49,618 nucleotides of DNA from a virus (IMGVR_UViG_3300032087_000961:1-49618), one strand, 5' to 3'. Positions 7,049 through 14,457 are shown, numbered from the stretch's first letter. Program-made: numbers and translations. Notes: generated by a model from the letters alone, not told the origin.

Positions 7049-8308
7049 TTATGCAATTCCACGCAAATTTCTTTTTATTGGTTCGCCCCACTCTTGCTGT
7101 TCTTTGCGTCCAATTGACATGTATCTAAAGCTATCGGCTGCATGTGATGTCCAATCATGCAAAGGTCTACCACGCCATGCTTTGTTTTTTTCGTCAAATT
7201 CTCTACGATATTGTCTTAATGCTTCAATGCCACGCCCACAATTTTTTTCATCAAACCAACAACGATTAAGCATAGAACGTGCTGATTGTATTCCATCATC
7301 TATAGAAAGTTTAGGAGCTATAGATATGTTATTAACACCAAGAGCATCCAATGTTTCTAATCTGCTTTTCCCTGTACCAAGCTCTTTTACTTTCACATCA
7401 TGTGGTAATATATGTTCTGTGTAATGATAGCCTTTTTCATCTAACACCTTTGCATAATGGTCTAAACCAACACCTGACATTTCGTAAAAATCTATCAGGC
7501 GTATTTCTTGCCCTACAAATTGAGCAAACCATAATGACGTACTATCGCCTATTCCTAAATCCCAAGAGACCGTTACACCAACACTAGGATCATATGGCAC
7601 TTTTGCAATACGTTTCTCTTGCGTAGCTGTTTTCATTTCCATTGCATAATATGCGCCTTGAATAGCTGCCTCAAAACTACATTCAAACTCTTGCTCATAG
7701 CGATCTTCGCCCATAGTTTGTTTAGCTTCTTCAAGTTCTTCTGAGTCTAATATTGACGTTTCAGAAGCCTTAAACATCGCAGCGTACCAATTTCCATCGT
7801 TTTGAGCATCGTGCCAAATATCCCAAAAATCATTTTTTCCTTTGGGAGTTCCAATAAATGTCGCTCTTCCTTTACGATCTGATAAACTAGGACGAATAAC
7901 AGAAGGCCAGGCGTTTGCAGGAAAATCAGCTGGCTCATCTAACACAACGCTATCAAAATATAATCCACGCATTGCATCATAATTATCTGCGCCAAACAAA
8001 CGAATGCGCGAACCGTTAGGAAAGTCTACGCGCAATTCACTTGCGTTTACTAAGCTACCCTCAACATCTCTTGTGTACTCCAATAAATAATCCCAGGCAA
8101 TAGCTTTAGCTTGTCTATAATATGGCGCTATATAAGCAACACGAACATTTTTACGCGGTATTGTTAATGAGTCTTTTATTAAATCATTAATAGCGGCAAC
8201 GGTTTTACCAAAACGTCTATGAGCCACAATAATAGCATAACGCTCTTTACGTTTATGAAATGGTTTAAGCATCTCACGAGGTTTATATTTAATTGTCCTC
8301 GTCTTCAT
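7049..8308 (-). CDS. terL: Terminase large subunit (short-tailed phage half)
   Basis: This 419-residue packaging motor has an N-terminal ATPase with Walker A HRRFGKT (residues 30-36), Walker B VVLDE (121-125) and the coupling motif FIGTPKGKNDFW (151-162). The C-terminal RNase H-like nuclease has acidic residues at VSWDLG (D250), LPHD (D304) and the final SHAADSFRY segment. The length fits headful-type terminases. Its start overlaps the end of the small subunit gene by 20 bases. It is unrelated in sequence to the gpA-type terminase at 47282-49126, so two different packaging systems occur in this window. Confidence 0.92.
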   Translation of the reverse strand: MKTRTIKYKPREMLKPFHKRKERYAIIVAHRRFGKTVAAINDLIKDSLTIPRKNVRVAYIAPYYRQAKAIAWDYLLEYTRDVEGSLVNASELRVDFPNGSRIRLFGADNYDAMRGLYFDSVVLDEPADFPANAWPSVIRPSLSDRKGRATFIGTPKGKNDFWDIWHDAQNDGNWYAAMFKASETSILDSEELEEAKQTMGEDRYEQEFECSFEAAIQGAYYAMEMKTATQEKRIAKVPYDPSVGVTVSWDLGIGDSTSLWFAQFVGQEIRLIDFYEMSGVGLDHYAKVLDEKGYHYTEHILPHDVKVKELGTGKSRLETLDALGVNNISIAPKLSIDDGIQSARSMLNRCWFDEKNCGRGIEALRQYRREFDEKNKAWRGRPLHDWTSHAADSFRYMSIGRKEQQEWGEPIKRNLRGIA

Positions 8309-8666
8309 TATCCATCCATTTGTAAGCTATTACATGTTCACCGTCATTTCCAGAACCCTCAAATTTCTGGGTTTCTTTCCAACCAGCTTGTGTTTTTAAA
8401 TAAAATATTTGCGCTCCTAAATCACCACCCCTTGCTTTTTGAATAAGATTTTGCGCCACAAAACCCACGGCTTTGGCTTTACCCTTTTTATACTGTGCAG
8501 AAACTTCTTCATCTCTTTCCATAATATCATAGAAAACACGTCTACTTATACCAAAGTAATCTGCAATCTGTTCTACGTTAAGCACAGCAGCTAATGTTTC
8601 CAGCTCACTCTTTTGTTCTTTAGTAAGTTTTATTGATGGTCTGCCACCCTTGTTTTTTTTATTCAT
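8289..8666 (-). CDS. terS: Terminase small subunit / DNA-binding packaging protein
   Basis: The 125-residue protein has a basic start (MNKKNKGGRPSIKLTKEQ), a helix-turn-helix (LNVEQIADYFGISRRVFYDI), a helical middle (KAKAVGFVAQNLIQKARGGD) and LGAQIFYLKTQAGWKE. That last motif is typical of small terminase subunits, which form rings that recognise the packaging site. Its overlap with terL supports the call. The acidic C-terminus (MDNEDEDN) fits a partner-binding tail. Confidence 0.8.
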   Translation of the reverse strand: MNKKNKGGRPSIKLTKEQKSELETLAAVLNVEQIADYFGISRRVFYDIMERDEEVSAQYKKGKAKAVGFVAQNLIQKARGGDLGAQIFYLKTQAGWKETQKFEGSGNDGEHVIAYKWMDNEDEDN

Positions 8667-8667
8667 C

Positions 8668-8871
8668 TCATAACCTATTGAAAAACCTACGTAAAATGTA
8701 AGAACGCGCTAAAGATATGACGGTAAAAGCTAAAGAGATAGACAAGGCTTTTTGTGTTGTTACGTCATAACCGTGCATAGGTAGTATAACATAAGTTGCT
8801 GCGGTTGCGATTGTGTATCCTATTAGCACGTTAGTAACCGCTTCTACTCCACTCATTACGCGGCTTTGCAT
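8668..8871 (-). CDS. Two-helix membrane protein (DUF7220-like)
   Basis: The 67-residue protein starts MQSRVMSGVEAVTNVLIGY and has two hydrophobic helices, around residues 14-30 and 42-58. It ends ARSYILRRFFNRL. The SR.MS..E plus ARSY.LRR pattern matches a small phage membrane family I know as DUF7220, of unknown role. I keep the upstream start (8871) because the MQSR segment is part of that family pattern. An ATG overlapping the methylase stop at 8856 is the alternative. Confidence 0.68.
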   Translation of the reverse strand: MQSRVMSGVEAVTNVLIGYTIATAATYVILPMHGYDVTTQKALSISLAFTVISLARSYILRRFFNRL

Positions 8872-10130
8872 CTGACCGCCTTTAAATCATGGTAAGTTTG
8901 TCCTGTTTCCTCAAAAACGGCTAATTTACCAGTATAGTCTTGCCAACGCTTGATTATAACATCGCAGTATTTAGCGTCTAACTCCATTACACGGCATTCA
9001 CGGTCTATTTTTTCACACGCTATTAACGTAGAACCTGAACCGCCAAATAAATCTAAAACTAACCCATTTACCTGAGAGCCATCTTTTATGGCTTTTAAGC
9101 ATAACTCTACTGGTTTCATAGTTGGGTGTAGATCGTTTTTCTTTGTGCGATCTATACGCCAAATATCCATGCCGTTTTTACCGCCGTAAAATTTATGATT
9201 ATTAACCCAGCCGTAAAAAATAGGTTCATACATACTCATATAATCACTATTACTTAGAGTATGATTACCTTTATCCCATATAACTAATGAACGGCATTTT
9301 AACCCAACACGTTCTAAACTTGCGTAATATCCATCTATCCCCAGGCGATAGAAAGTAATATAAAACGCACCGTCCACATAAGTTTTTATGGTGGTATTGA
9401 TTGCGTCTAAAAATGCCTCGCCGTCTTTCTTTGACATCTTATCGTTTTTAATTCCGCCGTGGGTAGCGTTAAACGATTTAGAACCGTCCGCGTGTATTCC
9501 GCCAGTAAAGTCCATAAGATACGGTGGATCAGTGAAGCACATATTAGCTTTTTTATTTTCTAATAGTTTATCTACAGCATCAAAATTCGTGCTATCGCCG
9601 CACATCAGTCTGTGGTTGCCCAATATCCAAACATCACCCTCTACCGTAACAGGTTGTTCTGGTGCATCTGGAACATCGTCCTCGTCGGTCAAGCCGTCTT
9701 TCTCTGGCTCATGTAGCAGCTTCGCCAATTCGTCCGCGTCAAAACCTGTGAGGCCAAGATCAAAGTCCATATCTTTTAGTTCGGCAAACTCAACGGACAA
9801 CATATCGTTATCCCACCCTGCGTTTAGGGCTAGTTTGTTATCTGCTATGACATAGGCTTTCTTTTGAGCGTCCGACCAACCAACAGCCGTTATACATGGA
9901 ACTTCGTTTAAACCTAGCTTTTGCGCAGCAAGTAAACGCCCATGCCCAGCTATAATTTCATTATTAACGTCTATCAAAATAGGATTAGTAAAACCCCATT
10001 CATTAATACTTGCTGAAATTTGTGATATTTGTTCTTCACTGTGAGTCCTGCTGTTTCGTGCGTAAGGTATTAAATTTTTTACTTTTTTTCGCTCTATTTT
10101 ATCAGCTGGCCAAGTTAAAGTTTTTTTCAT
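8856..10130 (-). CDS. ParB-like domain fused to DNA methyltransferase
   Basis: The 424-residue protein has an N-terminal ParB/sulfiredoxin-type domain (NLIPYARNSRTHS, EIIAGHGRLLAAQKLG, residues 20-75) and a C-terminal methyltransferase with DPPY at 201-204 and the AdoMet-binding LVLDLFGGSGST near residue 375. The motif order DPPY before FGGSGST indicates a beta-class amino-methyltransferase making N6-adenine or N4-cytosine marks. No partner restriction gene is nearby, so it is a solitary phage methylase. It probably protects phage DNA or marks it for packaging or regulation. A GGACGGA ribosome site precedes the ATG. It leads the operon into terS and terL. Confidence 0.9.
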   Translation of the reverse strand: MKKTLTWPADKIERKKVKNLIPYARNSRTHSEEQISQISASINEWGFTNPILIDVNNEIIAGHGRLLAAQKLGLNEVPCITAVGWSDAQKKAYVIADNKLALNAGWDNDMLSVEFAELKDMDFDLGLTGFDADELAKLLHEPEKDGLTDEDDVPDAPEQPVTVEGDVWILGNHRLMCGDSTNFDAVDKLLENKKANMCFTDPPYLMDFTGGIHADGSKSFNATHGGIKNDKMSKKDGEAFLDAINTTIKTYVDGAFYITFYRLGIDGYYASLERVGLKCRSLVIWDKGNHTLSNSDYMSMYEPIFYGWVNNHKFYGGKNGMDIWRIDRTKKNDLHPTMKPVELCLKAIKDGSQVNGLVLDLFGGSGSTLIACEKIDRECRVMELDAKYCDVIIKRWQDYTGKLAVFEETGQTYHDLKAVRCKAA

Positions 10131-10166
10131 TTAGTCCGTCCATAACTGGGTGCGTCTATATATGGT

Positions 10167-10172
10167 ATTATA
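10167..10172 (-). promoter_or_regulatory. Candidate -10 box for the methylase-terminase operon
   Basis: A perfect TATAAT on the leftward strand lies about 37 bases upstream of the methylase ATG, just past a terminator. The -35 region (about CTTTTC) is poor, so an activator may be needed or this may be chance in AT-rich DNA. Confidence 0.35.
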
Positions 10173-10180
10173 TTCTATAT

Positions 10181-10224
10181 TTAGAAAAAGAAAAGCCCTA
10201 GCGGAGCAGTTCAACACTAGGGCT
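10181..10224 (-). terminator. Rho-independent terminator after the replication operon
   Basis: On the leftward strand an 8-bp perfect stem (AGCCCTAG with CTAGGGCT, arms at 10217-10224 and 10194-10201) encloses a 15-base loop. It is followed by TTTTCTTTTTCT. It lies after the 10293-10781 gene and before the methylase, separating the replication transcript from the packaging transcript. Confidence 0.75.
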
Positions 10225-10240
10225 AGTTGAGGCAAACCCC

Positions 10241-10276
10241 ACATTGGGAGGAGTATGGAGCATATCACCCCAATGT
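10241..10276. repeat. 8-bp inverted repeat beside the terminator
   Basis: ACATTGGG (10241-10248) and CCCAATGT (10269-10276) form a perfect inverted repeat around a 20-base spacer. No T-run follows on either strand. With the terminator hairpin it fills the 162-base gap 10131-10292. It could be a binding site or an extra transcript-end hairpin. Confidence 0.5.
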
Positions 10277-10292
10277 CAGTATAACATAAATA

Positions 10293-10781
10293 TCATATTC
10301 TATCTATTTTTTCTACGGCTAAGTATTCCTTGTAAGGCTGTAGATCATGCTCTGTTACTAAACCATCACGTACTAATTCATCTGCCATCTTGCCATGAAT
10401 ATAAAACTCACCAACAGGTTCACCTTTTTTTATTCGCTGTGCATTAATTATTTTTGGATCTGGATGCCAGTTAGGTGATACACTAGGAAGGTCACCAGCC
10501 GTTGCTATACTATGTTTTATAGCAGTAACTATATCTGCGCCTTTAGGCCACGTTCTAGACATATGTGCAGCTTTAATTTTAAGCTCTGCGCGACTAAAAG
10601 CACCCTCTATAACTTCCCTAGTGCTATCTGATGGAAATATTTGATTTACTGCTTTAGCAATAATTTTGATTTCATTTTGCTTTGCATCTTCATCATTCCT
10701 AATGTGTACTGGCACTGCATAGCTGCTAAGAATATTCTCTAATTCTTTTTTTACTAATTGTATTCTATAATCATAATTCAT
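10293..10781 (-). CDS. Unknown protein following the replication initiator gene
   Basis: The 162-residue protein is probably cytoplasmic, with a helical N-terminal half (IQLVKKELENILSSYAVPV, IKIIAKAVNQIFPSD) and a C-terminal half containing MSRTWPKGADIVTAIKHSI. It starts 12 bases after the initiator-like gene, so the pair is co-expressed. In lambda-like phages this position holds the helicase loader, but I see no Walker motifs, so that role is only positional inference. Its stop is followed by a strong terminator. Confidence 0.6.
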   Translation of the reverse strand: MNYDYRIQLVKKELENILSSYAVPVHIRNDEDAKQNEIKIIAKAVNQIFPSDSTREVIEGAFSRAELKIKAAHMSRTWPKGADIVTAIKHSIATAGDLPSVSPNWHPDPKIINAQRIKKGEPVGEFYIHGKMADELVRDGLVTEHDLQPYKEYLAVEKIDRI

Positions 10782-10793
10782 TTTTTGTACCTT

Positions 10794-11507
10794 TTAATTT
10801 ATTTCTTTTATTGCTTCACGAATTTTACCCATCGCCTGTTTATACTCTACACTATCTTTGCCAAACAAACTACCAAAATACCAATCAGGTTCTATAGATT
10901 GCCATCCTTTTTCCTCTGCCATTGCCAAAGCATCTTCTGGACTACCATCGGCTATAAAAATAAATCTTAATTTTTCTGCTAATCTTTTCGCTGCTGTTAC
11001 AGTTAAAGGTTTCTTAATCTGCTTACGATATTTAATAAAACTTTCTGCTGCATTATCTTCTATTACCCAATGAGATAAAATATTTTTAATATTATTTGGT
11101 TCAATGGATGGTTCTATTAATGGTTTGGGTGCATCTGGTGCAGGGGTAGGGGTGCAGGTGCTGCGTGGGTAGGGGTGCATCTGATGCAGGGGTGCAGGTG
11201 TTGCATGGTGTTCCCTAGTGTTCTGTAGTGTTCCGATACGTTCCAGGTTGATTGTATAATCTACAGTGTAGCCGTTTTTATGTTTTTTCTGCCCTGCTTC
11301 AGAAATTATACCAGAACTAACCATGTCTCTAATATTTGTTTGCAGCGTTCTAATAGCCATTTCCAAATCAGCAGCCATATTCTTTTTGCTAACCCATATA
11401 CCACTACCATCATCACTAGCCTTGTCTGCCATGTACATCAGAATAGATTTTTGAGTATTAGAACCTACTTTTTTTGTTTGTACTAGGTTACTAACTAAAT
11501 TTGACAT
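10794..11507 (-). CDS. Lambda O-like replication initiator with winged-helix domain
   Basis: I choose the ATG at 11507 (MSNLVSNLVQTKKVGSNTQK), preceded by an AAGGG site, giving 237 residues. The N-terminal third is a winged-helix domain (KSILMYMADKAS, WVSKKNMAADLEMAIRTLQT, DMVSSGII). The middle (about residues 117-146) is a Pro/Thr/His-rich linker. The C-terminal third is helical (FIKYRKQIKKPLTVTAAKRL) and ends in EDALAMAEEKGWQSIEPDWY, which is common at the ends of phage replication proteins. The linker-coding DNA carries G-rich iterons, as in lambda O, where the origin lies inside the initiator gene. Confidence 0.72.
   Translation of the reverse strand: MSNLVSNLVQTKKVGSNTQKSILMYMADKASDDGSGIWVSKKNMAADLEMAIRTLQTNIRDMVSSGIISEAGQKKHKNGYTVDYTINLERIGTLQNTREHHATPAPLHQMHPYPRSTCTPTPAPDAPKPLIEPSIEPNNIKNILSHWVIEDNAAESFIKYRKQIKKPLTVTAAKRLAEKLRFIFIADGSPEDALAMAEEKGWQSIEPDWYFGSLFGKDSVEYKQAMGKIREAIKEIN
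11127..11200. repeat. G-rich iterons inside the initiator gene; candidate replication origin
   Basis: A 21-base unit (GGGTGCATCTGGTGCAGGGG plus T) at 11127-11147 recurs at 11173-11193 with one change. GGGGTGCAGGTG occurs at 11149-11160 and 11189-11200. TAGTGTTC repeats follow just to the right. AT-rich DNA (about 11070-11120, with AAATATTTTTAATATTATTT) lies on the left. Iterons plus an AT-rich side, located between the two domains of an O-like gene, match the layout of the lambda origin. Origin function is inference. Confidence 0.6.
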
Positions 11508-11602
11508 TTTTAACCCTTTTCTTGTTGGGCAAGATCGTTTATAAAGACCTTGCATATTTCATTGGTTTTGACATTATGCACACAATGTACCTTTTTTGGA
11601 AG

Positions 11603-11634
11603 CCCATAGTTCTTCACGCTATGGGTTTTCTTTT
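11603..11634 (+). terminator. Hairpin with T-run at the end of the HTH gene
   Basis: CCCATAG (11603-11609) pairs with CTATGGG (11619-11625) over a 9-base loop, followed on the plus strand by TTTTCTTTT. It overlaps the 3' end of the leftward HTH gene. In the rightward direction it is terminator-like, but no rightward gene lies before it, so it may block antisense transcription. In the leftward direction it lacks a T-run. Confidence 0.45.
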
Positions 11635-11798
11635 ACCAAATAATCAGACAACTTTTTAACTGTAGAATAATATACATCGTCACCACGCATTAACCTATAA
11701 ATAGTATGCTTTGATACGCCAACGTCTCTTACAACTTTAGCCAATACACGTTTATCTAATCGCCTAATTATTTCCTCAGTTGATAAAATGCTTTCCAT
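11619..11798 (-). CDS. Small HTH repressor (Cro/C1-type)
   Basis: The ATG at 11798 follows a GGAGAC site and gives 59 residues. The helix-turn-helix is VLAKVVRDVGVSKHTIYRLM followed by RGDDVYYSTVKKLSDYLV. Most of the protein is the DNA-binding domain, like a Cro protein. It faces the rightward recombination operon across a shared 88-base promoter region holding an inverted repeat and two direct repeats, so it probably controls both directions. A longer reading frame from 11894 has a hydrophobic start with no ribosome site and crosses the promoter region, so I rejected it. Confidence 0.72.
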   Translation of the reverse strand: MESILSTEEIIRRLDKRVLAKVVRDVGVSKHTIYRLMRGDDVYYSTVKKLSDYLVKENP

Positions 11799-11886
11799 AA
11801 AAAAGTCTCCAATGTGCAACTTTATGGTTGCATATATAAGACTGTTTCCTATATAAGACAAGTATAAATTAAAAAGGTACAAAAAA
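11799..11886. promoter_or_regulatory. Divergent promoter and operator region
   Basis: The leftward strand carries TTGTCT, 17 bases, then TATATA. The rightward strand carries TTGCAT, 16 bases, then TATATA. The direct repeat TATATAAGAC occurs at 11833-11842 and 11850-11859 (17-base period) and covers the -35 and -10 boxes of the leftward promoter. An inverted repeat TGCAAC-6-GTTGCA is at 11815-11832, extendable to 9-base arms with one mismatch. These are natural operator candidates for the HTH protein. Confidence 0.55.
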
Positions 11887-12126
11887 ATGGACACAAAACT
11901 TGGTCAAAAACACCCTGATCCGTCATTGATTAGGCTGTACATTACAAAAGCAATGTTAGAAACAACAGAAAAAGAAATGGCTGAAACAAAAGATGGTGAA
12001 GCAACTAATCTTACTTTTGGAGCTAAATCTAGTTCTGTTATTACGGAAGCAATAAACAAGGCTTGTAGTGATTTCGATAAACATGGCATTTTTGCTGGTA
12101 TTATAAAGGAAAATGAAGATGCCTAA
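11887..12126 (+). CDS. Unknown first gene of the recombination operon
   Basis: The 79-residue protein starts MDTKLGQKHPDPSLIRLYIT. It is predicted cytoplasmic and partly helical (AKSSSVITEAINKACSDFDK). It is the first gene of the rightward operon, and its end overlaps the start of the annealing-protein gene by 8 bases. No family was recognised. The tight coupling suggests a helper of recombination or an early regulator, which is inference only. Confidence 0.65.
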   Translation: MDTKLGQKHPDPSLIRLYITKAMLETTEKEMAETKDGEATNLTFGAKSSSVITEAINKACSDFDKHGIFAGIIKENEDA

Positions 12127-12709
12127 TTTACCAGAAAAATTAGTTAAGTTGTTAAAAGAAGTTGATATAACACAACACAAAGCTGTTTGGGATTGTCATG
12201 GCACTCCTGTTCTTTTGCACAAAGCCTTAGAAAAAATAGCAGCCCATCATAATATAGTGTTCGATGCACCACAAATAATATCTTGTGACGTTAGTGCTAA
12301 AGAGGCTGTAATATGTGTTACTGGACACATGAAAGACGCTACAGAGTGGTCGATTGGTGAAGCAGCACCATACAATAACAAAAACAGTTACCCATTTGCT
12401 ATGGCAGAAAAACGTGCCAAAGACAGAGTTATACTTAAGTTAGTAGGTTTACACGGTGACGTATATTCAGAAGAAGAAGCAGATGATTTTAAAAGCGCAA
12501 AACCTCAAGAGCAAGAATTTGCCGTTGCTAATATACAAGAAAAAGTTGATGCGTGGTTAGAGTTTTTTCAAACGTGTGGTTGGGATAAATTTAAAGCTAA
12601 CCAAACAAAATTTAAAAAATTTCTTAACAACCCTAATATTGATGAAGATCAATATAACCAACTAATAGATGCAAGAGATAAATTAAATAAAGAATTTGGA
12701 GTAGAATGA
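12119..12709 (+). CDS. Putative single-strand annealing protein (Rad52/ERF-like)
   Basis: I choose the ATG at 12119 because AAGGA lies 8 bases upstream; an ATG at 12113 has only 2 bases. The 196-residue product has an N-terminal AVWDCHGTPVLLHKALEKIA, a central VCVTGHMKDATEW-like strand region and the signature YPFAMAEKRAKDRVILKLVG with a LHGDVYSEEEADDF end. That last motif is characteristic of phage annealing proteins that pair DNA ends during recombination. The adjacent SSB, NinB-like and nuclease genes support the role. Which annealing family it belongs to is uncertain. Confidence 0.6.
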   Translation: MPNLPEKLVKLLKEVDITQHKAVWDCHGTPVLLHKALEKIAAHHNIVFDAPQIISCDVSAKEAVICVTGHMKDATEWSIGEAAPYNNKNSYPFAMAEKRAKDRVILKLVGLHGDVYSEEEADDFKSAKPQEQEFAVANIQEKVDAWLEFFQTCGWDKFKANQTKFKKFLNNPNIDEDQYNQLIDARDKLNKEFGVE

Positions 12710-12712
12710 TTA

Positions 12713-13102
12713 ATGAAAAATATTACAATAAAAGGGCGTTTGACGAAAGACGCAGAAATAAAATCATTTAGCAATGATAATAAGGTTTTAAACTTCAGCG
12801 TTGCTGTAGATGATGGCTACAAAGAAGATAAATCAACGTACTTTTTTGAATGTTCGTTTTTTAGAACAGGATTAGCTACACATCTTACAAAAGGCACAGA
12901 GGTTATTGTTGTAGGTGAGTTTAAAACACGTATGTACAATGACAAAACCTACTTACAAGTCAAAGCGTCTATTGTAGATGTTATTTGGGCAAGCAAGAAA
13001 ACCCATACATCTGATAATCGTTATGCAGAGGGTGACAACTTATCTGACAACAATAACGAACAACAAACAACTAATGATCTTGACGATGAAATCCCTTTCT
13101 AA
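12713..13102 (+). CDS. ssb: Single-stranded DNA-binding protein
   Basis: This 129-residue OB-fold protein has the start MKNITIKGRLTKDAEIKSFS, then VLNFSVAVDDGYK, TYFFECSFF, THLTKGTEVIVVGEF and YLQVKASIVDVIW. It ends in a disordered polar region and the acidic tail NDLDDEIPF. This is the classic SSB plan in which the DxIPF tip recruits replication and repair partners. The ORF lies between the annealing gene and the NinB-like gene. Confidence 0.92.
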   Translation: MKNITIKGRLTKDAEIKSFSNDNKVLNFSVAVDDGYKEDKSTYFFECSFFRTGLATHLTKGTEVIVVGEFKTRMYNDKTYLQVKASIVDVIWASKKTHTSDNRYAEGDNLSDNNNEQQTTNDLDDEIPF

Positions 13103-13493
13103 AATCCAAGTGCAATTGAAAGATGGGAACTTGTTGCCTTGCACTAGCTTTGATGCAGAACAAATAGAAGAACACAAACAGGGGCAGACGTTTGATTTAG
13201 TAGCCACTGGTAAGCGTTCTAACCCACAACACAATCTGTATTGGGCAACATTAAACAACGTGTGTAAGGCTACAGGAAAGTGGCCTACACATAAACATTT
13301 ACACGATGAACTCAAATGGGCTTGTGGTTACGTCCGTATGCGTTGGAACGGTTTAGCAAACTGTCACATGCGTGTAATTGATAGCATTAGCTTCGATGAC
13401 ATGGATCAAAAAGAATTTAACAAATATTTTGAAATGTCGATGGCTAAATTGGCAGAGGCAATAGGTTATGACCCACTCTATATACGAAAATAA
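13086..13493 (+). CDS. NinB/DUF1367-like recombination protein
   Basis: The ATG at 13086 lies inside the SSB end (17-base overlap) and gives a 135-residue protein. Its core RSNPQHNLYWATLNNVCKAT, followed by WPTHKHLHDELKWACGYVRM, resembles NinB or DUF1367 proteins of lambda-like phages, in which an S/N-x-x-Q-H-N-x-x-W segment is typical. The neighbours (SSB, nuclease, HNH-like) fit a recombination role. The longer reading frame from 12978 overlaps most of the SSB end and is less likely. Confidence 0.6.
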   Translation: MKSLSKIQVQLKDGNLLPCTSFDAEQIEEHKQGQTFDLVATGKRSNPQHNLYWATLNNVCKATGKWPTHKHLHDELKWACGYVRMRWNGLANCHMRVIDSISFDDMDQKEFNKYFEMSMAKLAEAIGYDPLYIRK

Positions 13494-13899
13494 AGAGGAT
13501 TATGACAACGAACAAAGAATAGCTGACATGCTTGCTGAGAAATGGAAATGCCAGATGTTACGCCAAAAAAAGTTATCACAATTTGACTTTATTGCTTACC
13601 GTGACAACAAACCATTAGCATTTTTAGAGTTCAGAAAACGCAATCAAAAGTTTAACGACTATCCGACAATGATTGTATCTATGACAAAATTAGTCGCATG
13701 GCATAGCTCAAAAGCAATAACAGGCTTGCCGTGTTTCTTTGTGGTAGAGTGGGAAGATGCCATTGGCTATACCGATTTAGAAAATTTTGTAATTTTTGGC
13801 GAATTTAAAATTAGTGCAAAAACACACAACAGACGCAATAACTATGACGATCAAGAAATAATAAGCGTTTTATCAACGGAGCATTTTAAATTAATATGA
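13468..13899 (+). CDS. PD-(D/E)XK-like nuclease
   Basis: The 143-residue protein has an N-terminal conserved Glu region (YDNEQRIADMLAEKWKCQML), then FDFIAYRDNKPLAFLEFRKR. This matches the D...ExR/K core of PD-(D/E)XK nucleases, with the lysine replaced by arginine (LEFRKR). A later FFVVEWEDAIGY strand follows. It overlaps the NinB-like gene by 26 bases and the next gene by 4. It is probably a structure-specific endonuclease acting in recombination. The replaced lysine reduces certainty about activity. Confidence 0.6.
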   Translation: MTHSIYENKEDYDNEQRIADMLAEKWKCQMLRQKKLSQFDFIAYRDNKPLAFLEFRKRNQKFNDYPTMIVSMTKLVAWHSSKAITGLPCFFVVEWEDAIGYTDLENFVIFGEFKISAKTHNRRNNYDDQEIISVLSTEHFKLI

Positions 13900-14126
13900 C
13901 AAATTATACAGAAGAACAAATTATGATAAGAGCAATGCCTTGCCCATATTGCTTTGCCCAACCTAGAGAATTATGTGATAGAAAACCACAAGAAAACGGT
14001 ATTGTGAGAAATCATCGTGAGCGTATGGAGTTATTCCATAAACACGTTTCTAATGTTACTTACGGTTATTATTATTTCGACACATATAGAGTACCAGTTA
14101 CAAAAGAAGCATTTGAAAATGACTAA
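13896..14126 (+). CDS. Small zinc-finger protein
   Basis: The 76-residue protein has CPYCFAQPRELCD and VRNHRERMELFHKH. The CPxC...P...C...H..R arrangement is a zinc-binding motif found in small phage and actinobacterial proteins. It starts 4 bases inside the nuclease gene (ATGA) and overlaps the next gene by 8 bases. A nucleic-acid contact role is inferred. Confidence 0.65.
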   Translation: MTNYTEEQIMIRAMPCPYCFAQPRELCDRKPQENGIVRNHRERMELFHKHVSNVTYGYYYFDTYRVPVTKEAFEND

Positions 14127-14457
14127 CTTAGCAAAAAAACCACCATTGGGGCAGAAAACAAAAACAAAAATGAAAGATGAAAAATACTTACAGTCTATTA
14201 GAGAAATGCCCTGTTGCGTCTGTCAACGCTTCGGAGAGAACCAATTAAGCAATACAACAGCCCACCATCCAATCCATGATAGACATGGCACTCTAAAGCG
14301 TCCTGATAGCTCTGCTATACCGTTGTGTGAAGGACACCACCAGGGGTTATGGGATCAAACAAAAATAGCTTTACACAAACAACCTGAGTTATGGCGTGAA
14401 ACATATGGCCCTGATTGGTCTTATTCTTCTGGATCAGTCCAAGATACTGACACGTAA
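14119..14457 (+). CDS. HNH-like endonuclease (Ref/DUF968 type)
   Basis: I choose the ATG at 14119 (MTNLAKKPPLGQKTKTKMKD), giving 112 residues. Motifs are REMPCCVCQRF, TTAHHPIHDRHGT and IPLCEGHHQGLWDQ. The CxxC, the AHH, and the C-x-x-H-H cluster form a treble-clef zinc/HNH fold like the phage P1 Ref nuclease and the DUF968 family. A role in recombination or DNA cleavage is likely. The last 37 bases overlap, on the other strand, the end of rusA. Confidence 0.7.
   Translation: MTNLAKKPPLGQKTKTKMKDEKYLQSIREMPCCVCQRFGENQLSNTTAHHPIHDRHGTLKRPDSSAIPLCEGHHQGLWDQTKIALHKQPELWRETYGPDWSYSSGSVQDTDT

Noticed and set aside
9388-9855. Rightward open frame of 155 codons opposite the methylase
   Set aside because: The methylase has clear catalytic motifs on the other strand; the antisense product is Ser-rich with no recognisable domain.
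11799-11894. N-terminal extension of the HTH repressor to 11894
   Set aside because: It would run through the whole promoter/operator region and lacks a ribosome site. ATG 11798 has GGAGAC.
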